Under the pieces are notes generated by a model, which was given only the letters and a program-made list of their open reading frames with translations, searched no databases and was not told the origin of the DNA. Below, piece after piece: positions 1 through 6,465 of a stretch of 8,444 nucleotides of DNA. The stretch covers positions 1-8,444 of the forward strand of contig CAMYOR010000033.1 in NCBI GenBank assembly GCA_947278105.1. The letters run 5' to 3'. This DNA comes from an uncultured Tissierellia bacterium. GTDB taxonomy: Bacteria > Bacillota > Clostridia > Tissierellales > Peptoniphilaceae. The position numbers were made by a program, and so were the translations under genes. Positions within the stretch are counted from its first letter, which is position 1, and each line of letters starts with the position of its first letter.

Positions 1-51
1 GGAAAAGGTCGCCCTTTGACCGGGTCTGCTCCTCCTGAAAATATGGAAATC
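1..51. other. Window-edge flank downstream of hisS, no gene seen
   Basis: This is the 3' flank of hisS on the minus strand. It contains an AGGAGG sequence (minus strand, 36 to 31), but no ATG, GTG or TTG follows at a usable distance before the window ends. A 4-bp stem (18-21 with 7-10) followed by TTTT is too weak to call a terminator. Whether another gene follows hisS cannot be decided here. Confidence 0.4.
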
Positions 52-1392
52 TTAATCGTCCGAATTCTTCTTTATTGTGTCAATGGCTTCTTCTAAAGTC
101 AGGGTCTTTTGTTCGCCTGTGGAAAGATCCTTTAGAGAAACCTTTTGCTCGATCCTTTCGCTCTCTCCGAGAATCAGCGCGAAGCGGGCGCCCACCGAAT
201 CGGCATAGGAAAACTTCTTTTTCATCTTTCCTTTTTCCCCGTAAAGCTGAGAGATCAGGCCCGATTGACGGAGGTGATTCACCGTCTCAATGGCATAGGA
301 AAGATCTTCCTCGCCCATGGGAATGACCAGGGCTTTAAGGTAATCCCCTTTTTTCGGCTCAATGAGATTGGCAGAGCGAAGCTGGTAGAAAAGGCGGGTC
401 AGGCCGATTGAAAGGCCCACCCCGGGGAGCTTTTCCCGGGTGAAATTGGAGGCAAGATTGTCATATCTGCCCCCGGAACAGATGGACCCGATTTCTTCAT
501 AACCCCTAAGAAAGGTCTCATAGACCATCCCCGTGTAATAATCCAGTCCCCGGGTTATCGAAAGGTCAATTTCAATCCGATCCTCACCGATGCCAAAGGA
601 AATCATATGGTCATAAACCTTTGAAAGGTCCTCAAGACCCTGAAGAAACTGCGAATTGGCATTTTCTCCCCTGGCCCGCTCAAAAAGCCGGTTTAGCTTT
701 TCTTTGTTGGTCCCTGAAATCTTTAAGAAGGAAAAAATCTTTTGAATCTGATCCGAAGAAAGACCTCCTTCTTCGAGAAGGGCCTGGACCCCTTCGGGGC
801 CAATCTTGGCCAGCTTATCCACGGCCCTCAAGACTTCCGTGGAATCTTCAATTCCGATGGAAGCAAAAAAGCCATTTAAAAGGCCCCGGTGGTTGATATG
901 AAAAACGGGCTGAGCCAGAGAAAATTTTTGGAAAATCTTGTCAATGACGGAAGGAATTTCCGCATCGTTGATCAAGGAGAGCTGGTCCTTTCCGACGATA
1001 TCAATATCGCATTGGTAAAATTCCCGGTACCTGCCCTTCTGGCTTCGCTCCCCCCGGTAAACCTTCGCAATCTGATAACGGCGGAAGGGAAATGAAAGGT
1101 CCTGGCTGTATTGAGCCACGTACCTTGCCAAAGGAACTGTAAGGTCGAAGCGCAGGGCCTGATCCTTGGAATGATCTCCCTTTTCAATCCGATAAATCTG
1201 CTTTGAAGTCTCTCCCCCGCCCTTGGCAAGAAGGATTTCAAGCTTTTCAATGGCCGGTGTGTCCAGGGGCCAAAAGCCGTAAAGGGCAAAATTTTCTTCA
1301 ATGGTCATTTTCATCTGGTCAAAAAGAACTTGGTCTTCCGGAAGTAGTTCCATAAAGCCGGGAAGAATGGATGGGTTGGTCAAATCTGTCAT
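52..1392 (-). CDS. hisS: Histidyl-tRNA synthetase (class II), second gene of a glnN-hisS pair
   Basis: The product is a cytoplasmic enzyme that charges tRNA-His with histidine using ATP. The 446-residue protein has the class II order: motif 2 with RRYQIAKVYRGER and GRYREFYQCD at about 104-129, the histidine-specific RGLDYYTG at 281-288, ICSGGRYDNL at 303-312, and motif 3 with GVGLSIGLTRLF at 324-335. An anticodon-binding domain fills about 350-446. Where typical bacterial HisRS has an LRPEGT-like motif, this one reads LRFDLTVPLAR (80-90), as in eukaryotic-like and some Bacteroidetes enzymes, and it is slightly longer than the usual 420 or so. The ATG is preceded by GAAAGGTG at good spacing, and this RBS lies directly after the glnN stop, so the two genes are probably co-transcribed. 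Synthetase identity is secure. Whether it is the sole HisRS of the cell is unknown. Confidence 0.96.
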   Translation of the reverse strand: MTDLTNPSILPGFMELLPEDQVLFDQMKMTIEENFALYGFWPLDTPAIEKLEILLAKGGGETSKQIYRIEKGDHSKDQALRFDLTVPLARYVAQYSQDLSFPFRRYQIAKVYRGERSQKGRYREFYQCDIDIVGKDQLSLINDAEIPSVIDKIFQKFSLAQPVFHINHRGLLNGFFASIGIEDSTEVLRAVDKLAKIGPEGVQALLEEGGLSSDQIQKIFSFLKISGTNKEKLNRLFERARGENANSQFLQGLEDLSKVYDHMISFGIGEDRIEIDLSITRGLDYYTGMVYETFLRGYEEIGSICSGGRYDNLASNFTREKLPGVGLSIGLTRLFYQLRSANLIEPKKGDYLKALVIPMGEEDLSYAIETVNHLRQSGLISQLYGEKGKMKKKFSYADSVGARFALILGESERIEQKVSLKDLSTGEQKTLTLEEAIDTIKKNSDD

Positions 1393-1403
1393 GGTTCACC
1401 TTT

Positions 1404-3488
1404 CTACTGGATCACCAGCTGATCCTGGGAGGGATAGGGGAAGAGGTCATAAGGAGTATAGAGCTCAATTTCATTGCAGAGGTCGCGAAGCCTTTCCATG
1501 GCCGAAACCAGGTCCTTTTGCATGGCATGAGCCACTTTTTCCTCGTTCTCTTCCTGAATAATACGGTTAATAAGGTCATTGAGGTCGATGGTCATTTTAT
1601 CCAGGGAATCTAAAAACTCGGCATTGCGCTGGGCCCGCCTCTTGGCCGACTCGCTTCTTCCTCCCTGGGCGACCTGGTCCAGTAGCTTCTGATATCGGAG
1701 CAAGGCTGGATAAATCCCTTCCTGGGCCATCCGGGTGATGATCCGGCCCTGAGTCTTTACGGAATGGACAAACTGACGGATTAAAACGGCCTTTCGGGCA
1801 AGAAGCTCGTCCTGACTGAGGACATTAAAATGCTCCGTTAAATGAATGGTTCGGGGATCCTCCAGCACATCTAGGGTATCGAGATAGGAACTGATGTTGG
1901 GAAGGCCCCTTCTTTGGGCTTCTTCGGTCCAGGTTCCTGAATAGCCGTCACCGGTGAATAGAATCTTGTCGTGATCGCGGAGAATGGCATGGCCAATTTC
2001 AACAATCGCAGAGCGGATGCCCTCAGGACCGAGAGGGCCGTAGGATTCCAGCTTATCTGCAATCCCCTCCAGGGACTCCGCGATTGCGGCGAAGAGGAAG
2101 GTGTTTAAAGCAGAAGCATTTAGGGAAGAACCCAGCATCCGGAATTCAAATTTATTTCCGGTAAAACAGATCGGAGAGGTCCGGTTCCGGTCTGCCGCTT
2201 CAATGCTTAGGTCGGAGAGGTTGACGACCGGTTCGATTAATTCGTTTAACTGAACTCGGGTGATTTTCGTAGTTTTGGCGAGTTCGGCAAAAAGATGATG
2301 AAGAGGCTCCCCTAAGTAGATTGAAAGGATGGCCGGGGGAGCTTCGTCCGCCCCCAACCGGTGATCATTGCCTTCATCCGAACAGGCCATCCGAAGGAGG
2401 GCCGGATAACGGTCAATGGCTTCAATAAAAGCCGCAATAAAGAGAATGAAAATCGGATCATTAGGGATCGTATCATCTCCGGGATCAAAAAGGTTATCCC
2501 CCTCAGAGTCTACGAGGGAAAGATTGTTATGTTTTCCAGACCCGTTCATACCGCCAAAGGGCTTTTCATGGAGCAGGCAAAGAAGGCCGCATCGTTCGGC
2601 GACCCTTTGAAGAATATCCATGACTAAAAGGTTCTGATCAATCGTCGTAATGGCATCGGTATAGATGGAAGAAAATTCGTACTGACCGGGCGCTGCCTCC
2701 CCATGTTCAATGGAAGCATAGATCCCCAGTTTCCAGCACTCGTCATTCACTTCCCTCATGAAAGCCGAAACCTCTTCGCTGACATGATCGAAATAGGTGT
2801 CTTGATATTTTCCTCCCTTAGGCATATCGGCAGAAAAAAGGGCTCGTCCGCAGTAGAGAAGATCCGGTCTTTTCATGGCTTCTTCCCGATTGACCAAAAA
2901 GTATTCCTGCTCCAGACCCAGCATGGGTTCCACATAGCGGATCTCTTTTCGGCCTAAAAGATGCAAAACCCGAGTGGCCTGGGTGGAAAGAGCCTGCTTT
3001 GCCGTTAAAAGAGGAAGCTTCATATCGAGCTTATCTCCGGAATAGGACATAAAGACGCTGGGAATATATAATACATGGCCCCGGACATAGGCATAGGAGG
3101 AAGTATCCCAGAAGGTATATCCTCGGGCTTCAAAAATATCACGAAGGCCCCCAGTCGGAAAGGAGGACCCGTCCGTTTCTCCCTTAATTAAAGCTTTTCC
3201 GGAAAGCCGGGTGATGGGCTGGCCCGAAGAATCGGGCTGAAGAAAGGCAACGTGCTTTTCCGCCGTTTTCCCGCTCAATGGCTGAAACCAATGGCAAAAA
3301 TGGGTCGCTCCCCTTTCCATGGCCCAAATTTTCATGGCATGAGCAATGGAGTCCGCAGTCTCTCGGTTGATGACCCCTTCGTTATGCATGGAGGCGATGT
3401 AAGCCTGATAAACGGGTTTGGGCAAACGCTCTTGCATAGTCTGTCGGTTGAACTGATCAATCCCAAAATTTTTTATTTGCGCTTCCAT
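1404..3488 (-). CDS. glnN: Type III glutamine synthetase (GSIII, GlnN)
   Basis: The product makes glutamine from glutamate, ammonia and ATP. At 694 residues it has the long GSIII size, not the 440-470 of GSI. The N-terminal part (about 8-82) carries GSIII-specific stretches such as MQERLPKPVYQAY and GATHFCHWFQPLSG with TAEKHVAF. Active-site motifs follow in order: GLEQEYF (191-197, metal ligands), GEAAPGQYEF (263-272), GGMNGSGKHNNLS (312-324, ATP/glutamate site) and RLGADEAPPAI (377-387). The C-terminal part is mainly helical. The ATG has a strong AGGAGG site 7 bases upstream, and the gene begins about 40 bases after a predicted promoter. hisS follows after 11 bases. The sequence shows no GlnR or TnrA operator that I can recognise. 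Identification is firm; the physiological reason for pairing with hisS is not apparent. Confidence 0.96.
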   Translation of the reverse strand: MEAQIKNFGIDQFNRQTMQERLPKPVYQAYIASMHNEGVINRETADSIAHAMKIWAMERGATHFCHWFQPLSGKTAEKHVAFLQPDSSGQPITRLSGKALIKGETDGSSFPTGGLRDIFEARGYTFWDTSSYAYVRGHVLYIPSVFMSYSGDKLDMKLPLLTAKQALSTQATRVLHLLGRKEIRYVEPMLGLEQEYFLVNREEAMKRPDLLYCGRALFSADMPKGGKYQDTYFDHVSEEVSAFMREVNDECWKLGIYASIEHGEAAPGQYEFSSIYTDAITTIDQNLLVMDILQRVAERCGLLCLLHEKPFGGMNGSGKHNNLSLVDSEGDNLFDPGDDTIPNDPIFILFIAAFIEAIDRYPALLRMACSDEGNDHRLGADEAPPAILSIYLGEPLHHLFAELAKTTKITRVQLNELIEPVVNLSDLSIEAADRNRTSPICFTGNKFEFRMLGSSLNASALNTFLFAAIAESLEGIADKLESYGPLGPEGIRSAIVEIGHAILRDHDKILFTGDGYSGTWTEEAQRRGLPNISSYLDTLDVLEDPRTIHLTEHFNVLSQDELLARKAVLIRQFVHSVKTQGRIITRMAQEGIYPALLRYQKLLDQVAQGGRSESAKRRAQRNAEFLDSLDKMTIDLNDLINRIIQEENEEKVAHAMQKDLVSAMERLRDLCNEIELYTPYDLFPYPSQDQLVIQ

Positions 3489-3536
3489 CTTTTTCCCTCC
3501 TCATCTCATTCGATAAGCATCCCTTGCTTTGTTGTC

Positions 3537-3545
3537 ATTATAGCA
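3537..3545 (-). promoter_or_regulatory. Extended -10 promoter for glnN-hisS
   Basis: On the minus strand the sequence is TGCTATAAT, a perfect extended -10. The hexamer 17 bases upstream (CCAAAA, 3565-3560) is not a recognisable -35, so the TG extension would have to compensate. A start point near 3530 gives a leader of about 42 bases ending in an AGGAGG ribosome binding site before the glnN ATG. Confidence 0.6.
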
Positions 3546-3596
3546 TTTTCCCGGGGACCTTTTGGACTTTGCCGGCGGCGGCCGTGAAGAAAAATC

Positions 3597-3636
3597 AAAA
3601 AAATATCCTGCCCGTTTCCTGGGAAACAGGCAGGAT
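3597..3636 (-). terminator. Intrinsic terminator of the tRNA-Gly/tRNA-Cys unit
   Basis: Just past tRNA-Cys on the minus strand, ATCCTGCC (3636-3629) pairs with GGCAGGAT (3612-3605). The stem is extended inward by one wobble pair and GTTTCC/GGAAAC. A T-rich tract follows (one A, then seven T, 3603-3597). This is a canonical Rho-independent terminator and separates the tRNA transcript from the glnN promoter. Confidence 0.88.
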
Positions 3637-3639
3637 CAG

Positions 3640-3710
3640 AGGCGACACTCAGACTCGAACTGAGGATAAAGGTTTTGCAGACCTTGGCCTTACCACTTGG
3701 CTATGTCGCC
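3640..3710 (-). tRNA. tRNA-Cys (anticodon GCA)
   Basis: A full cloverleaf can be folded on the minus strand: acceptor GGCGACA/TGTCGCC (7 bp), D arm GCCA/AGGC, anticodon stem AAGGT/ACCTT with loop CTGCAAA giving anticodon GCA, four-base variable loop, and T arm CTCAG/CTGAG with loop TTCGAGT. The discriminator is T73, as expected for tRNA-Cys. CCA is not encoded and must be added enzymatically. It is the distal gene of a two-tRNA transcript and is followed by an intrinsic terminator. Confidence 0.96.
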
Positions 3711-3728
3711 ATCCTGAAAATCTACCAA

Positions 3729-3801
3729 AGCGGCAGACGAGACTCGAACTCGCGACCCTCAGCTTGGGAAGCTGATGCTCTACCAACTGAGCTACTACCG
3801 C
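3729..3801 (-). tRNA. tRNA-Gly (anticodon CCC)
   Basis: The minus strand folds into acceptor GCGGTAG/CTGCCGC (one G-T wobble), D stem GCTC/GAGC, anticodon stem TCAGC/GCTGA with loop TTCCCAA, variable loop GGGTC, and T arm GCGAG/CTCGT with loop TTCGAGT. Reading the seven-base loop as positions 32-38 gives anticodon CCC, which decodes only GGG. The discriminator is T73 and CCA is not encoded. It is the promoter-proximal gene, separated by 18 bases from tRNA-Cys. Confidence 0.93.
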
Positions 3802-3843
3802 ACACGGGGAAGGCCCAAAGACACCTCCTAGAATGTGGTCTTT

Positions 3844-3872
3844 ATTTTACAGGATTCCTCCCTTTTACGCAA
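3844..3872 (-). promoter_or_regulatory. Promoter for the tRNA-Gly/tRNA-Cys unit
   Basis: On the minus strand TTGCGT (3872-3867) and TAAAAT (3849-3844) are separated by 17 bases, a reasonable sigma-A promoter. Transcription would start near 3837, about 36 bases before tRNA-Gly. It is divergent from the glycosyltransferase promoter in the same intergenic region. Confidence 0.55.
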
Positions 3873-3917
3873 ATTTTATTTTCATGCAAATGTCTTCTGG
3901 CTGGTAAGCTTTGTCTT

Positions 3918-3926
3918 TGCTATAAT
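3918..3926 (+). promoter_or_regulatory. Extended -10 promoter for the glycosyltransferase gene
   Basis: TGCTATAAT is a perfect extended -10 element; no good -35 lies 16-18 bases upstream (TGGCTG at 3898-3903 is the aligned hexamer). A start near 3933 would exclude the in-frame TTG at 3926 and make the ATG at 3938 nearly leaderless. This supports starting the protein at 3983 or 3992. Confidence 0.6.
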
Positions 3927-3991
3927 TGAGTGACTTAATGGATATTTTAGCGCCGCCGCAGTTTGCGGTTTTAGAAAGGATAATGGATCCT

Positions 3992-4993
3992 ATGCGAGAA
4001 AAGCCAATCCTCTATTTGGTCATCCCCTCCTATAATGAAGAAAAGGTCCTTCCTCTGACGGCCGGAAGGATCGAAAGCCTGCTATCAGCCATGATCTCTC
4101 AGGGAAAAATTCATGAAAAAAGCCGGTGCCTCTTCGTCAATGATGGTTCAAGGGACCAGACCTGGCCGATGATCCAGGCCCTTCATAAGGAAAATCCACT
4201 CTTTCTAGGGGTTTCTTTGAGCCGAAACCGGGGCCATCAAAATGCTCTTCTGGCAGGATTGATGACGGCCCTTCCCCACGCAGACTGTATTATCAGCATG
4301 GATGCCGACCTTCAAGATGATCCGGAGGCCATCGTCCAGATGGTTGATGCCTATCTTCAAGGAAAAGATGTCGTTTACGGGGTCCGAAAAGACCGATCCA
4401 AGGACCGGTTTTTTAAGCGATTTACGGCAGAATCTTATTATAAAATTCTCCAAAAGCTGGGGGGAGAAATTATCTACAACCATGCCGACTATCGTCTGCT
4501 CTCTAAAAGGGCACTCTTATCCCTTGCTCAATTTGATGAGGTCAATCTCTTTTTAAGGGGCCTGGTGCCCATGGTTGGCTTTCCCACTGCCCAAGTAGAA
4601 TATGTGAGAAATGAAAGGGCGGCGGGAGAGAGCAAATATCCTCTTAAAAAAATGATTCACCTGGCCATGGACGGGATCACTTCTCTTTCCGTTAAACCCC
4701 TGGCCGGACTTTTTTTCCTAGGTCTTTTTCTCTCGATTCCTTCCCTGATTTTTCTTGTCATCAGCTGGATCCGCTATGCCATGAAAAGGTCCACCGGTCT
4801 AGGCCTTATTCTTTCCTCGATCTGGCTCCTGGGGGGGATGCTATTTATGGGAATCGGCTTAGTGGGAGAATATACGGGAAAGATTTATCTTGAAAGCAAG
4901 CGTCGCCCGCGCTTTATTATTCAGGAAGTTCTGATGGATAAAGAAGGAGAAGAAATTGTGAGGGATCATTCTTTTTCTTCTTCCATGAACTGA
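3992..4993 (+). CDS. Family 2 membrane glycosyltransferase (GtrB/DPM1-like polyprenyl-phosphate type)
   Basis: The predicted inner-membrane enzyme would transfer a sugar from a nucleotide donor to a lipid carrier such as undecaprenyl phosphate. This role is inferred from family architecture. From the chosen ATG the protein has 333 residues. It begins with a GT-A fold: VIPSYNEE at 10-17, VNDGSRD at 49-55, LSRNRGHQNALLAGL at 76-90, and the metal-binding DAD in MDADLQDDPEAI at 103-114. GESKYP follows at 212-217. Two transmembrane helices (about 236-258 and 268-292) and a basic tail ESKRRPRF end the protein, as in GtrB, CsbB and YkcC relatives. The start at 3992 follows AGAAAGGA by 11 bases; ATG 3983 and 3938 are in-frame alternatives. 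It is a single-gene unit and overlaps the convergent gene by 28 bases. No flippase or partner transferase is nearby, so the sugar and final acceptor are unknown. Confidence 0.9.
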   Translation: MREKPILYLVIPSYNEEKVLPLTAGRIESLLSAMISQGKIHEKSRCLFVNDGSRDQTWPMIQALHKENPLFLGVSLSRNRGHQNALLAGLMTALPHADCIISMDADLQDDPEAIVQMVDAYLQGKDVVYGVRKDRSKDRFFKRFTAESYYKILQKLGGEIIYNHADYRLLSKRALLSLAQFDEVNLFLRGLVPMVGFPTAQVEYVRNERAAGESKYPLKKMIHLAMDGITSLSVKPLAGLFFLGLFLSIPSLIFLVISWIRYAMKRSTGLGLILSSIWLLGGMLFMGIGLVGEYTGKIYLESKRRPRFIIQEVLMDKEGEEIVRDHSFSSSMN

Positions 4994-6186
4994 TAGGTAA
5001 TATTTCCTACAATCACTTCTCTTTTTTCTTCCTCATTGAGTTTTTTTGTCCCGCGAAACCAGGCGGCTTCCCAATATGGAGTTAGATTAAATTCCGCAGG
5101 CTGGCCTTGAATGGACCCGCCTTTTCCATTTGCAAAGGCTACATACACAATCTCATCGGCTTTTCCCACGTGCATGATTCGTCCGTTCTCCTTCACCGGC
5201 TCCTTCAAATTGAAAAGTTCTTTGACTTCTCCGCCCTGGAGGGCTTCATAAACTTTACAGGAATCGGGGTCCACAAAAAGAACCGTCGTATCATAAATGG
5301 CGTAATATCCGAGCGGAAGAGATCTTTTCTCCATCGCCTGTGGTTTTTCCGCCTTTTCTTCCCTTTCCGTCTGATTCATCAGCTCCGCCTTTTGGCTTCC
5401 CGGTTCCTTCCCTCCCATGATGGCTACGAAAACAAGAAGAAGGAAAATACTCATTCCAATAGCATAAACAGAGGTCCTCTTATTGGTAAAAAAACCAAAA
5501 AAGTGATCAAAAAAAGATCCTGATTTTCCGGAAGCGATCGACTGCATTGCTCTTCTCTCAAAGCCTTGAGAAAAGGAGTGTTTATTTAAATTGGACAGGG
5601 CTTCGATACGGTTGATCTGCTCCTTGAGTTTAAAGAAAATAGCCTGGTGGATCGCCGGATCTTCGGGTAAGTAAGGTCTTCGGTCCGTTCGTGGAACCCG
5701 CTGATTCAGGACAAAAAGGGATTTGCTTACCCTTCTGGAAACAGCCGATGGACGAAGGCGGAGAAGGGCCCCCAAGTCTTCATCAGAAAGGCCAAAACAA
5801 ACTTTAAAGGTAAGGATAATCTGATCTTGAAGGTTCAAGGTTCCCACGGCCTTTTCCAGGTCATAAATGCGGTTCCCGGTCAATGAAAAATTAGAAGAAT
5901 CGGTGAAATGATCTTCATAGACAGTCCGGTCCAGACGTCCCCGGTCCTTTCTGAGCTGAACCAGGGCAAGATGGCTGGTCAAAAGACCGATGAAGTATTT
6001 CCCTTCTTCCCAGCCTTCCGGGACCAAATTTTCATAATGGGCCAGCCTCGTCATGGTATCAATGACTGTTTTTTCCGACTTTTTCGGATCCTGAAGAAAG
6101 GTAACGGCGATGTGATAGGAGAAATTTTTCATGCGATTAAAAATCTGCCGGCTTTGACTGCCCAGCATATTTCCATAATTGGACAT
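4966..6186 (-). CDS. Membrane-anchored ECF-sigma-like protein with extracytoplasmic domain
   Basis: I do not recognise a named family for the 406-residue whole. Residues about 13-83 resemble sigma region 2 (FNRMKNFSYHIAVTFLQDP, then a W/F-rich stretch and a basic end). Residues about 106-160 resemble sigma region 4: LEKAVGTLNLQDQIILTFK, then LSDEDLGALLRLRPSAVSRR, a helix-turn-helix of the kind seen in ECF sigma factors. A linker of about 75 residues ends in an aromatic-rich stretch (FFDHFFGFF, 225-233) and a basic NKR, followed by one transmembrane helix (about 238-257). Residues 258-406 would lie outside the cell and begin with a charged linker. The positive-inside rule puts the sigma-like part in the cytoplasm. 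I chose ATG 6186 because AAAGGAG lies 5 bases upstream; the 52-codon extension to a TTG at 6342 has no RBS. A tethered regulator sensing the envelope is inference, and sigma activity is unproven. Confidence 0.75.
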   Translation of the reverse strand: MSNYGNMLGSQSRQIFNRMKNFSYHIAVTFLQDPKKSEKTVIDTMTRLAHYENLVPEGWEEGKYFIGLLTSHLALVQLRKDRGRLDRTVYEDHFTDSSNFSLTGNRIYDLEKAVGTLNLQDQIILTFKVCFGLSDEDLGALLRLRPSAVSRRVSKSLFVLNQRVPRTDRRPYLPEDPAIHQAIFFKLKEQINRIEALSNLNKHSFSQGFERRAMQSIASGKSGSFFDHFFGFFTNKRTSVYAIGMSIFLLLVFVAIMGGKEPGSQKAELMNQTEREEKAEKPQAMEKRSLPLGYYAIYDTTVLFVDPDSCKVYEALQGGEVKELFNLKEPVKENGRIMHVGKADEIVYVAFANGKGGSIQGQPAEFNLTPYWEAAWFRGTKKLNEEEKREVIVGNITYQFMEEEKE

Positions 6187-6300
6187 CTCTTCTCCTTTCC
6201 CCAAGGCTTTCCCTTTTTCTGCCGATTCTTTTTCCGATCCTTCTTGAATCTTAAAACAAAAAAAGGCGAAAATTTGAATTTTTAAAACTTTCTTAAATTT

Positions 6301-6329
6301 ATTGTACAAAATATTGTCGGTTTCTTGAA
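6301..6329 (-). promoter_or_regulatory. Possible promoter of the sigma-like membrane protein gene
   Basis: The minus strand has TACAAT (6306-6301) 17 bases after TTCAAG (6329-6324, three of six consensus bases). It would give an AT-rich leader of about 108 bases. Support is limited, and an autoregulated non-sigma-A promoter cannot be excluded. Confidence 0.3.
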
Positions 6330-6363
6330 ATTTTCCGTCCAATCGCCTTCTCTTGGGTCTTTC

Positions 6364-6392
6364 TTTTCAAAGAGGGCTCAAGATGGGATAAT
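6364..6392 (+). promoter_or_regulatory. Promoter of the decarboxylase gene
   Basis: TTTTCA (6364-6369) and GATAAT (6387-6392) are separated by 17 bases, and TGG directly before GATAAT makes it an extended -10. The start point would be near 6399, leaving a leader of about 67 bases that holds a GC-rich hairpin. Confidence 0.6.
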
Positions 6393-6408
6393 AGATCAGT
6401 GAAAAAGC

Positions 6409-6429
6409 GGGTCCGCAAAAGCCGGGCCC
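6409..6429 (+). promoter_or_regulatory. GC-rich hairpin in the decarboxylase mRNA leader
   Basis: GGGTCCG (6409-6415) pairs with CGGGCCC (6423-6429) over 7 bp with one wobble and a 7-base loop. No T-run follows, so it is not a terminator. A second small inverted repeat, CTTCTTTAAGAAG (6435-6447), sits just before the ribosome binding site. The pair may affect mRNA stability or translation; this is inference. Confidence 0.35.
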
Positions 6430-6465
6430 TCAAACTTCTTTAAGAAGAAAGGGAGTGATGATTCT

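Noticed and set aside
18..36. Possible ribosome binding site for a gene downstream of hisS
   Set aside because: No start codon follows within the window on the minus strand.
3524..3929. Plus-strand open frames spanning the tRNA genes
   Set aside because: They run antisense through two well-folded tRNAs and a terminator and have no ribosome binding sites.
3926..3991. A 22-codon N-terminal extension of the glycosyltransferase
   Set aside because: The TTG start overlaps the -10 element, so it would not be in the mRNA. The family core begins just after the ATG at 3992.
5107..5523. 138-codon plus-strand open frame
   Set aside because: It is antisense to the sigma-like gene, has no recognisable domain and is a frame shadow of it.
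6187..6342. A 52-codon N-terminal extension of the sigma-like protein from a TTG start
   Set aside because: No ribosome binding site precedes it, its DNA is AT-rich leader-like and contains the best promoter candidate, and the ATG at 6186 has a good RBS.
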